Below, piece by piece: positions 28,001-39,567 of a DNA stretch of 64,000 nucleotides. A program made the translations under genes and the position numbers. Source of the stretch: Acanthornis magna (lineage: Eukaryota > Chordata > Aves > Passeriformes > Acanthizidae); NCBI GenBank assembly GCA_036785705.1, contig JAWUZG010000004.1, forward strand, positions 9,396,501 to 9,460,500. The letters are read 5' to 3'. The notes beneath the pieces are model-generated. The model did not search any database. It was not told the origin of the DNA and saw only the letters and a list, made by a program, of their open reading frames with translations. How positions within the stretch are numbered: the first letter of the stretch is position 1; the number at the start of each line of letters is the position of its first letter.

Positions 28001-31000
28001 GACACTGGGTGGTCCATACCCAGATCTATTTCACTCTACTTTCTGAAATTTTCATTCTATTTTCTGAAATCCACTGTTACTATTCCATTTCCTCTACAAA
28101 TGTGAATGTGTTTTCAATCGGAACTTATACATAATATAAGCAAGTAGATAAACAGATGACTCAGTGGTGGAATATATACATCTGGTCACACCCCTACAAA
28201 TACACCTGGGATGACCTGCACACAGTTTATACTTAACAGGACTTTGAAAAATTACCCATATCTTCTGGCAGCAAGAGGGTTACATTTCTTTCTGAGTTAA
28301 ATATAACAGGGTCATTACTCTGGTTTTTGAGGCACATCCAGATAGAAATATCTAGGAAAGTTACCCTCTGCATAAGGAAGCAACAGTTAAATACACAGTG
28401 AAGGAACTTGAAGATGGTTTTACATAAAGCTGATCTGAGCCGATGTCACGGGGCTACAAGTAATATTAAAAAGCAGGGAAATGAAAGTCAAGGCATGATA
28501 TCCATCAAAGTAGTGTAGCAAAGTATATAAACAGCCTTTTGATAGCTATCAAGCATTGGATGACACTGCAGCAGCACTGGCAGTACATACAATAAAATCC
28601 TGTAGTCATATGCTGGTCAGTCTCATGTTAAGTGGTACTGCGTATGCTGTGCTTTCTTTGGGGGAATGCAATTAACCTTCTGGAGCTTTCTAATTTCCTC
28701 TATGGAAAATATTTCCAGGGGGAGCATGTGTTTCAAGTCACTTCTAAAACTGTCTCAAAACGCCTGAGAGGTGTTCTTCTACGGAGTAAGTGAAAGGAAA
28801 GAGATCACTGGCAGACGCTCCCTCTGTGCCTGGGCAAGAGCACCTGGAAAACAGTTTTCACTTGATATGTCACCTGTTTTCTAACTGCTACCTTAGCACA
28901 TTTTTCTTGACTGCAATTAGCTCCTGTGCCACGAGAATGAAGACTAACAAAATCCACCATAGGAAACAGTCCTTCTCCTTTCATTTTGCATCCTCATTGG
29001 TCAAACACGTGTAGGAAGGGCCCCCCTGTTCAGCTTCCTTTTCTGTCCCCTGTCCATCTCATTTTTGCCCACTTGCCAGCGTATTTATGTGAATAAAATC
29101 TACATTAAATATGCAATGGTTAGTGGAGGTGTACTGGAGAACTTGCCACTAAGTAATGTCATTTAGCTAATTAAGTTAGACTGGTAATAAAGCTAATGAT
29201 AGAAACAATAATTTTGGCAACAAACACTGAGTTCTGTGAAGAAGAATGTGATTGCTGCTTGGATCCTACTCACCTTTAAAACTGCCCTTTTGACGTTCAT
29301 AAAGCAAGAACTGCTTTGTGGTAAAAGAGTGCTCTCAGAGATGCATGGATCAGTAATAACTACAGAATGGGGATAAAAACAGGCTGATTAAGATTCTGGG
29401 TGTGTGTCATGCCAAACTTCGTTTTCCAGAGGGCTCAGAAGCTCGCAGCTGGCATCTTCTGGAAATGTGTCACCTTCGGTCGCTATTGATCAGCAGCTAC
29501 CTACTGTTGTGCTGGAGATTCAGCTTACCAGCAACAACGTACTGCCAGCACCAAGGGTGCTGCACAACAGTGCACAGAGCTTTTTGATGAATAAAGTAAA
29601 GAAAGAGATATCTTTGAATAAGGTCAGAAATTACTCAGTGATAACATGTTTTCATGTTATCTGTGAAAGCATCACCACAGCTCAGTTGACAGAGGTGAGA
29701 GACTACTCCAAAACACTGAGAAACAATCACCCAGGCTATCTTGTTTTTAATACTGAAGAAAAGAGCTTCTTTCTCTTGTTTTTTTATCTTCATTTATATC
29801 CAACTGAACTTGCACTGCTTTGCTTCAGTTTTACATAACAACACTTTGTGAAAAGTGATTTATTTTTAATGTATCAGCAAAATAGTTCCTAAAGATGGCC
29901 TTTCTAAACCACAAAAAATTAACTTTATAATAATATCAATTAAAGACTAAAAATTGTCTGAGATAACTATACATGCAAAAAAGAAACAAAGTTATTATAA
30001 ATGGGATACACACAAGTCACCCAAGTACACACATACATATCAATTCAGTTTACAATCTAGCCAACCCATGGACTTCCTGACTAACTCCCTTCCTGGAAAT
30101 CCATGGGCTGTTAGGATTTTGCATTATGTTCCCCCTTGAATTCAAGGTCCAAAACTTTGGTACAAGAAACTATTATTTTTTTGTCACACTCATTGGAGGG
30201 AAAAACCTGTGCTGGTTGCACCCACCTATTCTCTGCAGCCCCTGAGATCATGGCATGGGTCTGTTCAGCCCCCCTGGCAGGCAGTAGAAAAGTCCTTCTC
30301 AGCTTATTGTGCTCAAGTGGAAGAAATGCTTCATGCTTTGAGTACTCATCTGACTTGTTTCCTTGAAAAATCCTTTATAAACCTACACATCTCCACCCAA
30401 ACAGTGGTAAAGAGAGGGACATGGAAAGAAAAAGAAAAGAAGAGAGTAGACACCATTACTAGGTAAACACAGTAAGATGATGCACAGATATTTTGTCTCA
30501 AGCCATTTGTGTACATTTCAGAAGGATGCATCACCATGGACCTGATTCTCTTATGTGTGAGTTTCTGCAGTTATTTCCCATATGGTTTCCTCCAACATTT
30601 ACAAAACAATCACATTCAATTTAGAACAATAGCACAGACATTATCTAACTGGCTATACTTAACTTTGGAAGGGGCAAAGTTACTGAAAGGCAGTATTTTT
30701 CTTTCCTATATCAGCCTCATTTTTGTAACTGGCAAGTGACCCACTGACTCCCTTTTCCTTTTACAAGGGTATTTGCACTTTTATTCACATTTCTAACTTT
30801 CCAAAGTCAATTAGGAATGGTTGGATAAAACTGACATCAATGTCAGGCTATTAGTATATAATTAGTAAAGGTGTTTGTGTCAGAGACCCCACAACTATGG
30901 GAAAACAGGATGGTGGCGTGAAGAAAGTCTAAGGCCCAGTCTTAAACATATGCTGTATATTTACTGTAATGGAGGAAAGAAACACCGGGTTATTTACAAA

Positions 31001-31559
31001 ACCTGGAAAGATCTGTAGTCTGCTATTACAGGAGGCAATGTTCAGCAGGCTTAATAAAAAGATGTGCCCTTCAGACTGCTCTCAGTTTGTCCTATCATGT
31101 CTTTTTCCATCTTCTGCCTTACAACATTTTCTATGCCTTGTAAACTGACAGGAATTCATTCCTCAATGGCCATACACAGAGGTTAATAAGCTCCCAGCAG
31201 CAGCTGACTTGGCACTAGAGAAGAAATACTCTACGCTACATCCAGTTCAGAAATGTTACCTTCATATCCCCTTCCCTGTTTTGGGACACTGTAAGTCTTT
31301 TTCCACTTCAGCTCTTCTGGATATAGACTGGCAGTGTGGTAAGCCTTTCCTCTTGTCCTGTGTCCGAGAGGCTGCTCATTGTGCAAATTGCAAGTCAATG
31401 TGATGTGACACTGAGTCAGCCAGAGACATGAGGTAGGTGTGCCAACATTGTTCCTTACGTCAAACCACAAAGCAGGGCTTTTAGTGTTAAAAATAATCAC
31501 TCATTAGGGCACAGGGTAGGACAAGGTAACCATTACAATAGAGAAAATGAAGATTTTCT
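22010..31559. other. Intergenic, gene-poor
   Basis: AT-rich. The longest frame is 144 codons at 29404-29838 on the plus strand, with no recognisable domain and no splice context; it is treated as chance. Confidence 0.6.
24557..24628 (+). repeat. Degenerate ancient repeat with near-palindromic core
   Basis: The text attgggtgtaacgtcattg then cagtcaatggaattgtatc and attttacatcaggagag resembles a high-copy sauropsid element built around CATTGAAGTCAATGGAG flanked by inverted TGTAAAT/ATTTACA arms. It is strongly diverged. Confidence 0.45.
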
Positions 31560-31960
31560 CTGGGAAACAGCTTAAACCATTAGAAAACAAATCTCTCCCC
31601 TATCCACTGTGCCCGTCCTTCCTTCTGACCTTGTTCTGCATCCTGCCGTTTCACAGTGGATTGCAGCAGACTCCCTCTGACTGTCTCGGAAAGTTTCCTT
31701 TCTGTCACCTCTGTGTCTGTGCTCTCTGCTTTCTCGCCGACTCGCACGCCAGCTGCAGGCTCCCTGCCTGCTCCACCCTGCGCTTGCCAAAGGTTGTCCA
31801 GCAAAGCCTCGAAACTCACTCTCAGAGATAACACCATCTCTCTCTCCCTTCAGAGGGTGCAAAATCCAGGACAAAACAAAGCAGCAGCTTTTGACCTTGC
31901 TGTCCAGCACAGCCTTTCAGAAAAACACACTGCTCATGGAAACTGTGAACAAACAAATAA
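31560..31960. other. Locally GC-elevated segment of unknown nature
   Basis: This 400-bp stretch is clearly richer in C and G than its surroundings and holds overlapping open frames on both strands (up to 119 codons) with no recognisable protein. On the plus strand a pyrimidine tract with AG (ctctctctcccttcag, ending about 31850) resembles a splice acceptor. It could be an exon of an unknown transcript or a regulatory element. Confidence 0.3.
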
Positions 31961-31974
31961 CTCAGGCTGTTTAA

Positions 31975-31991
31975 CATGTCACTGTGACATG
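31975..31991. promoter_or_regulatory. Palindrome CATGTCAC-T-GTGACATG
   Basis: Perfect 8-bp arms around one central base form an inverted pair of TGTCA/TGACA words, a TALE-homeodomain (MEIS/TGIF-like) arrangement. Function is inferred. Confidence 0.35.
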
Positions 31992-32015
31992 GTGGTGAGC
32001 GGTAGGAAAGGCTAA

Positions 32016-35000
32016 AAGAATTTAAGGGATTATTGGGGGACAAGCAACTAATCCTATGTGTATTTCTCTCACATTTCTTACATCCTAAAATGTCATTCAC
32101 TTGTGCAGCCATGAAGCAGAGGACTTGCTTGTTTAAGAAGAACAGATCAGTAAGGTACTGAGGATTTCTATTCCTCAGAAGGATTCCTTCTAAGGTGATA
32201 AAAGAACATAGCTATCTATACTGGCACAAACAGCAAGGTGTCTCTGCCTTGTAATATTAGAGCCAAAATATGACACTTTCTGTGCTTAAATTCAATTTTT
32301 TTTTTTTATCCCTGGAAGACGTGTACAAATTCCACTATAAAATAAATGGAGTTTTGCACTGAGTGTTGAGAATGTTAGAGGTTAAAAATACTCTCTGCCT
32401 CCTGTCTCATCCGTGCCCTGCCATCTCTATATATTTTCATACATATGCAAGTTTATGCTGTAAAATGTTCATAGCAAGAGTTTGCTATAGAAAAAAGCCA
32501 TGTATTATACCTGATAAAATGCTAAAATAAAATAGAATTAAAATAAGCTGTGAAATATACCTTGGACAGTGTGCGATGCTGCACTAGGAAATGTACCTCA
32601 CAGGAAACTATGAAACCTGTAACCTAAAGCAGGGCACCAATCAATCCATGAGGAAAACTAATATGCATGATTCCTGGGTTTCGTGTACTCAGTGAGCACA
32701 TTCACATGATAAAGCTTTTTATCATTCGAATGTGTTGTACCAGAAGGGAAAGTATAAAAAGTACACTGCCACCAATTTGGAATGAGGTCTGTATCAGTCT
32801 GCTGGAAAGGAACCCAACCATAAATGGGGGAAAAGGACATGTCTAAATAGGCGGGCATTTCCAGAAAAAGAAAGAAAACCAAAACCCCTGGAAGAATGCA
32901 GACAATTGATAGAGATTTAATGTTGTTTTCCCTACAGATTTTTTCAGTTATAATCCTTAAAATAATTGGAGTCAGTAATTAACATAAATGCTGAAAGGTC
33001 CTGAGTTTCCATGTTTTTATTTTCCTGCTCCTTGCAAATAAATACAATAATATGAGCAATGCTGATGGATTTTTTTCCACCTTTTCCATTCTTCCAGTTC
33101 CTCAGTTTCTTAAACTTCTTAAGTCATGAAAGCACTAAAAGAAATATTAAACCCTGAAATTTTTCTAGTCTGCCACTCTTCCAACACTCATTTTTTAAAG
33201 TTAAATATTTCTTCCTTCACCGTTCTGAAGCTTTCATAGGCCCAAAGTTGCAAATATAAAAATAAACCCTAACAGAACTATCACTCAGTGCATTGAACCA
33301 AATTACACAAATAGGGTAGGAGTAGAAAGGACAAGTAAGGAAAATCTAAGAAAAAACCAAACAAAACCCACCTTTTTCCAAATTAGTTACTTTTAAAAAT
33401 GTGTATATACACGCATTTTTTGCTTGTGTCTTTTCTTCTAGTTTGATCTTTTCAGCGCTGAAAAAATGCAATAGACCATTTATTTATGTTTTTGGCTTTG
33501 TGCAAGTGTTTCTCTGCTTTTCAATAAATTCTACTCACAACATGTAAATATCTGTGACAAAGACCATCCCCCTGGCATGGTACAGGATGCATTGCTAAGC
33601 AACATTTTTTTTTTAGTTTGCTTTGGTTTTGTCCTTTTGTTCTCCCTTGGAGTTCTTTTAGTTGCTTGCTTTCTTACTGTGTGAATGCAGAGGGAAGTTC
33701 CACCAGGGCCTCTGTCTGCAAATAATATATTACATAAAGAATTCATATTTCAGAGAGCCCATGCAGAAGATCATGACATTTCTTAACTGACTTTGAATCT
33801 GATGTTCAGAAACAGAAACCCACTGGCACATGGGAATGTAAATCTGGGATATTTCCACTCTGAATTTCCATTACTCTCTGGGTGGATGGGTCTGCTGGAG
33901 GCTCAACTTCAGAGCAGAAAACTCTTCCACTTTTTTTCCCTTCTTCTTCACTTTGTGTTTTACTTTGTAAAAGAAATCTGAATATATAGACTAGAAGGGA
34001 ACCACAGAACACTCCAGTAATGTCCTTAACTAGGAGATCAACAGTGAGGACTTGAAGACATGCTAGAGTATGCTGCTACCTTTGATCTACTGTTGAGACA
34101 GGCTCAGCTTGTCTGAGCATCACACAAAAAATGATAGAATGTACATAAAACAGAGTTCCCTGTATTGTTGAAAATCAGGCATAAGCCTGAAAGTCTAAAT
34201 GCGAATCTCCGTACTTAAAATGTTTTGAAAATTATTAATGGACATATATGCTGTAAAACTGACAGCCTGAAGGGCAGGAATGCAATAACTCTCATGTTTA
34301 TAGAACTGTGGTCATGTAAAGTCTTCTCAATACAGCATACTTTGCCAAGAGCTAAAAACACAATATCAAACTTGGGCATTTTCCTTGGAGAAAAAAAAAA
34401 AGATTAGAGTTTGGATTTTTTCTTCTTTTTTAAACAGGTACAAGCTGCTTCTAAAGCTGTCATTTGAGAATATGAAGCTTTTCATGCCCTCAAACCATAA
34501 GGTGTCTTCTTGCCTCAGTCTTATTGAGACCTGTATTTCTGTTGATGCTAGTGTTAAGTGTGACATGGCAGTGGTTTCAAATGGGTTTGCAGCTGACCAG
34601 CAGCAGTCAGAAATGGTAAGTTTCCAGATGTTTATGACAAAATTCATCTCTACAGACAAGGAAATCTTATATTGGTATGAGGCTGGCAGCTCCAAGGCAA
34701 CCTTGACATAAATTTTCAGCAAACATATTCCTGCCATTGCGAACTGTGCTATCCTATCAATTCAGCGTGATTATCTAGTCCAATACCGGGAATCCACATT
34801 TAATAGATGGTTCCAGCAGCAATCCTCTGACACCACCAGCTAAAGCTTGTTCTCACTATCTTCTTTACCCTCATCTATATTGCTGTCTGTAAGAGAGCTT
34901 CCCAGTTCCATGAATTGGTATGTAAGGGCAGGTATTTACTTCATAAACTCCTGCTGTTTCTTCAACTACTTTTTGGTGCAGTGGAGGATTTTCAATACGG

Positions 35001-36166
35001 CATGTAATTAACTATTACTGAGAAAGTAAAAACTAAGTGTAGCAGAGAAAAATTAGATTTGTCAGGGTTGTTCCTTCCTACAGTTTTTAAATTGCACCAT
35101 GTCTCTCCCAAAAATGAATCCATGAACAGCTATAGTATTTTTACCAGTGAACTCTACTTGTGGAAATGTAAATTCCTGGCTTCCCTCCAGAAAAATAAAC
35201 ACTCTATGAACAGAAACAACACCTCAACACTTCATATAACAGGGCAGTAGGGCAGATGATTGTAGGACATTTTGCATGCTAACAGTTTACGGACATCCCT
35301 ACCCACTTTAACAGAAATACTCATTTGTGATGAGAGAACAAAACTAATTTTGAGCAAAAGTTGTGTTTTGGAAAGTAGTTACAGCAGTTTTACTTTGAGA
35401 TTTCACACTTGGAGCAATTGTATTTGTGCAATCTTTTCCACTGAGTACAGAATCTATTTTTTCATGCACTGAAGCTATTTGGTGGGGACAGTTTGAGACA
35501 ATCTGGCAGTGCCTTTAACATTGAACTATATCACCTTCTAAGGGCAACAGAGGTCAGGGCATCAGGCCACTGACAACTTGACAACTGTGCAACGTCGCCC
35601 TGATACGATCAATAACAGCATGTATGAAATGTAAATTTTCCCATCAACCCAGCAATTAAGCTTAAAAGTATCATTATATAACCACAAATCAAAAATCGTA
35701 GTTTAATTTTAACAAACTTATATAGATCTGCTTTCTTTCTCCTTTTGTTTCCTAATTTATATCCTTTTTTCTTGGTGTTGCCGTTGTCTCTTTCTTCGAT
35801 CTTGGCCGTTGTGACTACAACCTTTCCTGTCAGAATACTCCCACACCTTTTGCTACATAGCATTCCTAAATGTGTATCATTTCTACAGCTAAATTGGATA
35901 AAGCATTACTTTGCTACCAAAAAAAATAAGTAGCATCTACTGCAAGAGCTCACATTTTCCTATTTGATGCTCCTGTGGACTGCTTCCATTTCCCCAGCTA
36001 TCTCGAAATAGGAAGCCCAGCTGTTTGCTTTTTTCACTTCTTTCATTAGACTTCACACTTTACCTCCAGATACCCTGCTAGAGCAACTGTCTTCCTACAC
36101 CAAAGCCCTCTGGAGATGTATAAACATTAGTGAGCATGTTAGAGGCACTAATGTGCAGAAACTTAC
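32016..36166. other. Intergenic, gene-poor
   Basis: AT-rich sequence with short chance frames, including overlapping sense and antisense frames at 34.4-34.7 kb that match nothing I recognise. Confidence 0.6.
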
Positions 36167-36217
36167 CCTCTGCTGCCTATGTGGCCTCTCGAGCTCTGCA
36201 CAGGAGTGTTCCTCTGC
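36167..36217 (-). other. Candidate 51-nt exon of an unknown minus-strand transcript
   Basis: Read on the minus strand, ctctcttttattttcag precedes the segment (acceptor, AG ending at 36218) and AGG|GTAAGT follows it (GT at 36166-36165). Both are near-ideal splice sites 51 nt apart, a plausible micro-exon length and a multiple of three. One frame is open across it and reads AEEHSCAELERPHRQQR, which I do not recognise. The CpG island at 38.0-38.3 kb lies upstream on this strand and could be its promoter, though I found no clear donor there. It may belong to a long non-coding RNA. Confidence 0.35.
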
Positions 36218-38036
36218 CTGAAAATAAAAGAGAGTGGATGAAATCAAAAGGGTTCTGTGCAGCAACACATTTTTTTTTTCCTCCTTATAAATGCATTTAG
36301 CAGGCAAGCACCCAAATCCACTGGAGCTGTGCCTGATGAGGCACCTACTTCTGCAAGGTCTCTGTCTCCTCTGGAAGAAGATGGTGTGCACTTCCCCCAT
36401 CCCCTCTACCTTTGTTTTCCGTCAGGTCTGTGGTCTCTTCCTTACTTGAGAAAGTAAGGTATTTTTATCTCACGAATGAGTTTGAAATAGTATTTTTAAT
36501 TATTTTACTAATACTATTGTTACTCGATCCCAATAAAGATTATGGTCCTATTGTTCTTGTCACAAAACTTTATGAAAAGGCACTAGAATAGGAAAAGCAT
36601 CATCTCACAGGTATCCTCTTTCCTTTCAGTTCATTCCTGCAAATGTTTGCAACTTTCCTTGTCAGACAATAAAGCACTGGATTACAGTAGCATTTTTCAT
36701 TAATTCAGTCACCGTTCTAAGAGTACTCCCCTAATATGCACCCAAATGAATATAACCTTATTGTTGGATGTAAGTGATGTTGACCTTCAAAATGGATGGT
36801 TAGTCCAAAAATAACAATAGTATGAAAGGAAAATTGCCTTTTTAGCTAGTATTGTCCTATCAAAGGTTTTATCTTTAAGTAGTTAACAACAGCTTTACCG
36901 AAACTTTGTTGTAATTAATTCCTGTATCATGCTTTGTTTGATTTTATTTCATACCACAATTTTAAATTTATTTAATTAACAGTATAGCCTCATTAAGCAA
37001 TGATATGCTTTAAAATGCAGCTCATTTGTAAAACAGATATTGAGTTACATCCTAAAGCACCTCTTACATTCAAGTTCTATACAGATTGCCCTCTTGCTTG
37101 ATCCATGACTGAAATAAGACACAGTCTCAGATATTTAAATTCTTGCAAAATTGTATGAAACTGTGACAAACAGAAGTGGGACAAGACATAAAATTTTAAG
37201 TACTTCTTTGACAAAGCAGGGATAGCAGAGAGCGGCAGGATGTGAAGATGTTTAGGGTCTAGGCAGAAAAAACCCGACAAGTTCAGTTAAGACAAACAAT
37301 AATAATTTTCGAAGCTATTTACTTTTTATATATAGGTTTTTAATTTGGTTGGTTAGTTCATCTTGGTTTGTGATTTGCTTGTTTTTAATAAAAAAGGTCT
37401 GATAAATATTATAGCCTATAAAATGGCAGAACTGAATCATTAAAAAAAAAAAAAAAAGGAGAGAGACCTGTATAACTCATCACCTTTCAGTGAAAGAGGT
37501 TTTGTTAATTGTTGCCTCTCATTGCATCTAAGGCAGGAGATGGAAAGTTGTGAATGTAAGATGACAGTCCCAACGTGCCTCTCTTTCATATATTTTCACA
37601 GATATTATTTCCTACCATGGGTTTCAAACAATTATTTGATGAATTAAGAATTATTATTTGCTGGGTTTAGTTAGGTTTTTAAAATACTTTCTATAAATCT
37701 CTTACTGCAATTTGAATTACATTATAGTAAGCACAAATAACTAAAGGTAACTAAATAACTAAAAAGCATGCACTGGTCAAAGCAACAAGATACACAAGCA
37801 ACACGATATCCTTATTTTCTATTATGGCAATTTTACATAATATTTTGTCGCCCTAACAGAACCAAAACCAGGGTTTCACACTAATAGTGGATGCCAGCCG
37901 AATTTCTTTAAACGCCTGCGATTAAATGAACATCCTCAAGGCATCCAAGTATTCTGCTGTGACGGCGCGTCAGGACTCCTGGCGTCCCAAAAGCAGAACG
38001 CATTCAGTAGCACTTGCAAAATAAATAAAACAGAGG
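36218..38036. other. Intergenic, between candidate exon and CpG island
   Basis: AT-rich, with a poly-A run at 37441-37457. It would be intron if the minus-strand exon belongs to a transcript started at the island. Confidence 0.5.
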
Positions 38037-38050
38037 ATTGCTATGGCAAC
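38037..38050. promoter_or_regulatory. RFX-type X-box
   Basis: ATTGCTATGGCAAC differs from the palindromic consensus GTTGCCATGGCAAC at two positions, both in the left half-site. RFX factors bind such sites in promoters of ciliary and neural genes. Binding is inferred. Confidence 0.5.
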
Positions 38051-38290
38051 TGTCCGGCCTGCCGCTGCCTCGCGCTCGCTGTCGCGGTGTCCGCGCGCGG
38101 AGGGGCGGCCGCGCAGTTCCCGCGAGCAGCCTCCAGATGTCGCTGTTTACTGCGCTTCGGAGCCGCGGCCGCTCCGAGACATCGCCGCGGTTCGGGAAAC
38201 GCGTCCGACGGGAATGGTTTGAGCCTAACCCGCTCCCCCGGCCAGCGGCCAAGGGTTCGGCGGCTTCAGGGACAGCAGGGAGAGCTTCTG
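38037..38290. promoter_or_regulatory. Isolated intergenic CpG island
   Basis: About 250 bp of CpG-dense sequence with GC boxes (for example aggggcggccgcgc) lies inside an AT-rich desert 10-13 kb upstream of PCDH9. At its left edge is ATTGCTATGGCAAC (38037-38050), close to the palindromic RFX X-box GTTGCCATGGCAAC; CCTCCAGATGTCGCT at 38130-38144 resembles a CTCF core with one mismatch. It may be the promoter of an unannotated transcript, a distal PCDH9 promoter, or a regulatory island. No protein-coding frame across it is credible. Confidence 0.65.
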
Positions 38291-38306
38291 TATTTATCTG
38301 TAAAAT

Positions 38307-38350
38307 TAAACCAAAAAAAAAACCCCCAAAAAACCAAAACCAAAAAACCC
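38307..38350 (+). repeat. A/C-rich low-complexity tract
   Basis: An A-run/C-run mixture (AAAACCCCC, AAAACCAAAACC) immediately follows the CpG island. Confidence 0.8.
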
Positions 38351-38731
38351 GTCGTACTTTTCCTCCACCAAATAGGACTGCTCTTTGAAATACGATTAAA
38401 GTGGTTTTCATTGCATCCTAAGCCATAAAATGTACCATAGGAATGCTTCCTAATTAGAGAAACTCCTTCTTACATGCACACATACTTAATTATTCTGGAT
38501 GTCTTTGTTTGACAAATGACACTGTATAAATATTAATCCTTTTTTTCCCCCAACTATTCTTTGTTCCATGATCTACATTCATTGTAGCACAGTAAATTTG
38601 AGATCATTAGATCAGTTACTGCTATTTAGATGTAAATGTCTTCAAGGAAGATTAATTACTCTCTAATTCTGATTTTTTATTTTTTTAAATCGGGGTAATG
38701 AAGACATTGTCTGACATTTCTATGGTAATTT

Positions 38732-38791
38732 TAAAAAAATAAAAAACCACAAACCAACAAAAAACCCACAAACACAAAAAAACCCCCACAG
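38732..38791 (+). repeat. A/C-rich low-complexity tract
   Basis: Repeated AAAACC, AAACCCAC and AAACCCCC words, on the same strand as the neighbouring tract at 38.3 kb. Confidence 0.8.
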
Positions 38792-39541
38792 AAACGCCCC
38801 TTTTGTCTCCATATGACACAGTCCACAGCAGAAAAAAATTTGGAAAGTGTATGGGTAATTTTTACGGCATTTCAGATAATAAATTAGGTTAAGTAAAGCT
38901 CCAGGAAGCCATTTAGTATTTGAAATGTTCATATTCAAGTGGCATATCCCTCACAAGAGCAACTTAGTTGCCTCTAGAACACATGGGAAGAGGGCAGAAT
39001 TCCAGACTGCTATCTTTCAGAAACGAAAGAGAGACCACTCTTTCCTTTAAACCAGTCAGGGAAGAAACTGTGACTGCCATGGTGATTTATCCGCAGGCTC
39101 ACGGAGAGCATGTAGCCATACACGTAACTTTTCAATTTGCACCTCCTGACGGATTCTGTTAAAGAACGAGACAGCCCTGTTTAGGTAAGTGAAAGCAGCA
39201 GCCATTAGGAATGCTTTTGAATTACCTGCCACAGACCTCTTCGAAGAGGAAAACCAAGAGCACTTGAATCACAGCCTAGAAATTCACGACTGACTAAGTT
39301 CTCTGAAGAAGCAGGAGGGCCAAGAGGCTTTTTCTCCCTTGTCCTGTGTGACTGAAGCATGCACTGCCCTTCCATTGGTAAACCTGCAACCCATTGATTA
39401 CTTGTGGAGGGTCAGGATTACTGACACTGTGAAGGATTTTCTTGAATGACAATTTCATGCAAGGGATGTATACAGCTCACGGACTAAAGAATGCAAGCCA
39501 AGACTCAGCCTCCAGTCTTATCCACTCTGCCTGGGAATCAG

Positions 39542-39567
39542 CACACACACATACACACACACACATA
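39542..39567 (+). repeat. (CA)n microsatellite
   Basis: CACACACAC, one AT interruption, then more CA units. Confidence 0.9.

Noticed and set aside
29404..29838. 144-codon plus-strand frame
   Set aside because: No domain, no promoter or splice context, and low-complexity hydrophobic end; within chance for 64 kb searched in six frames.
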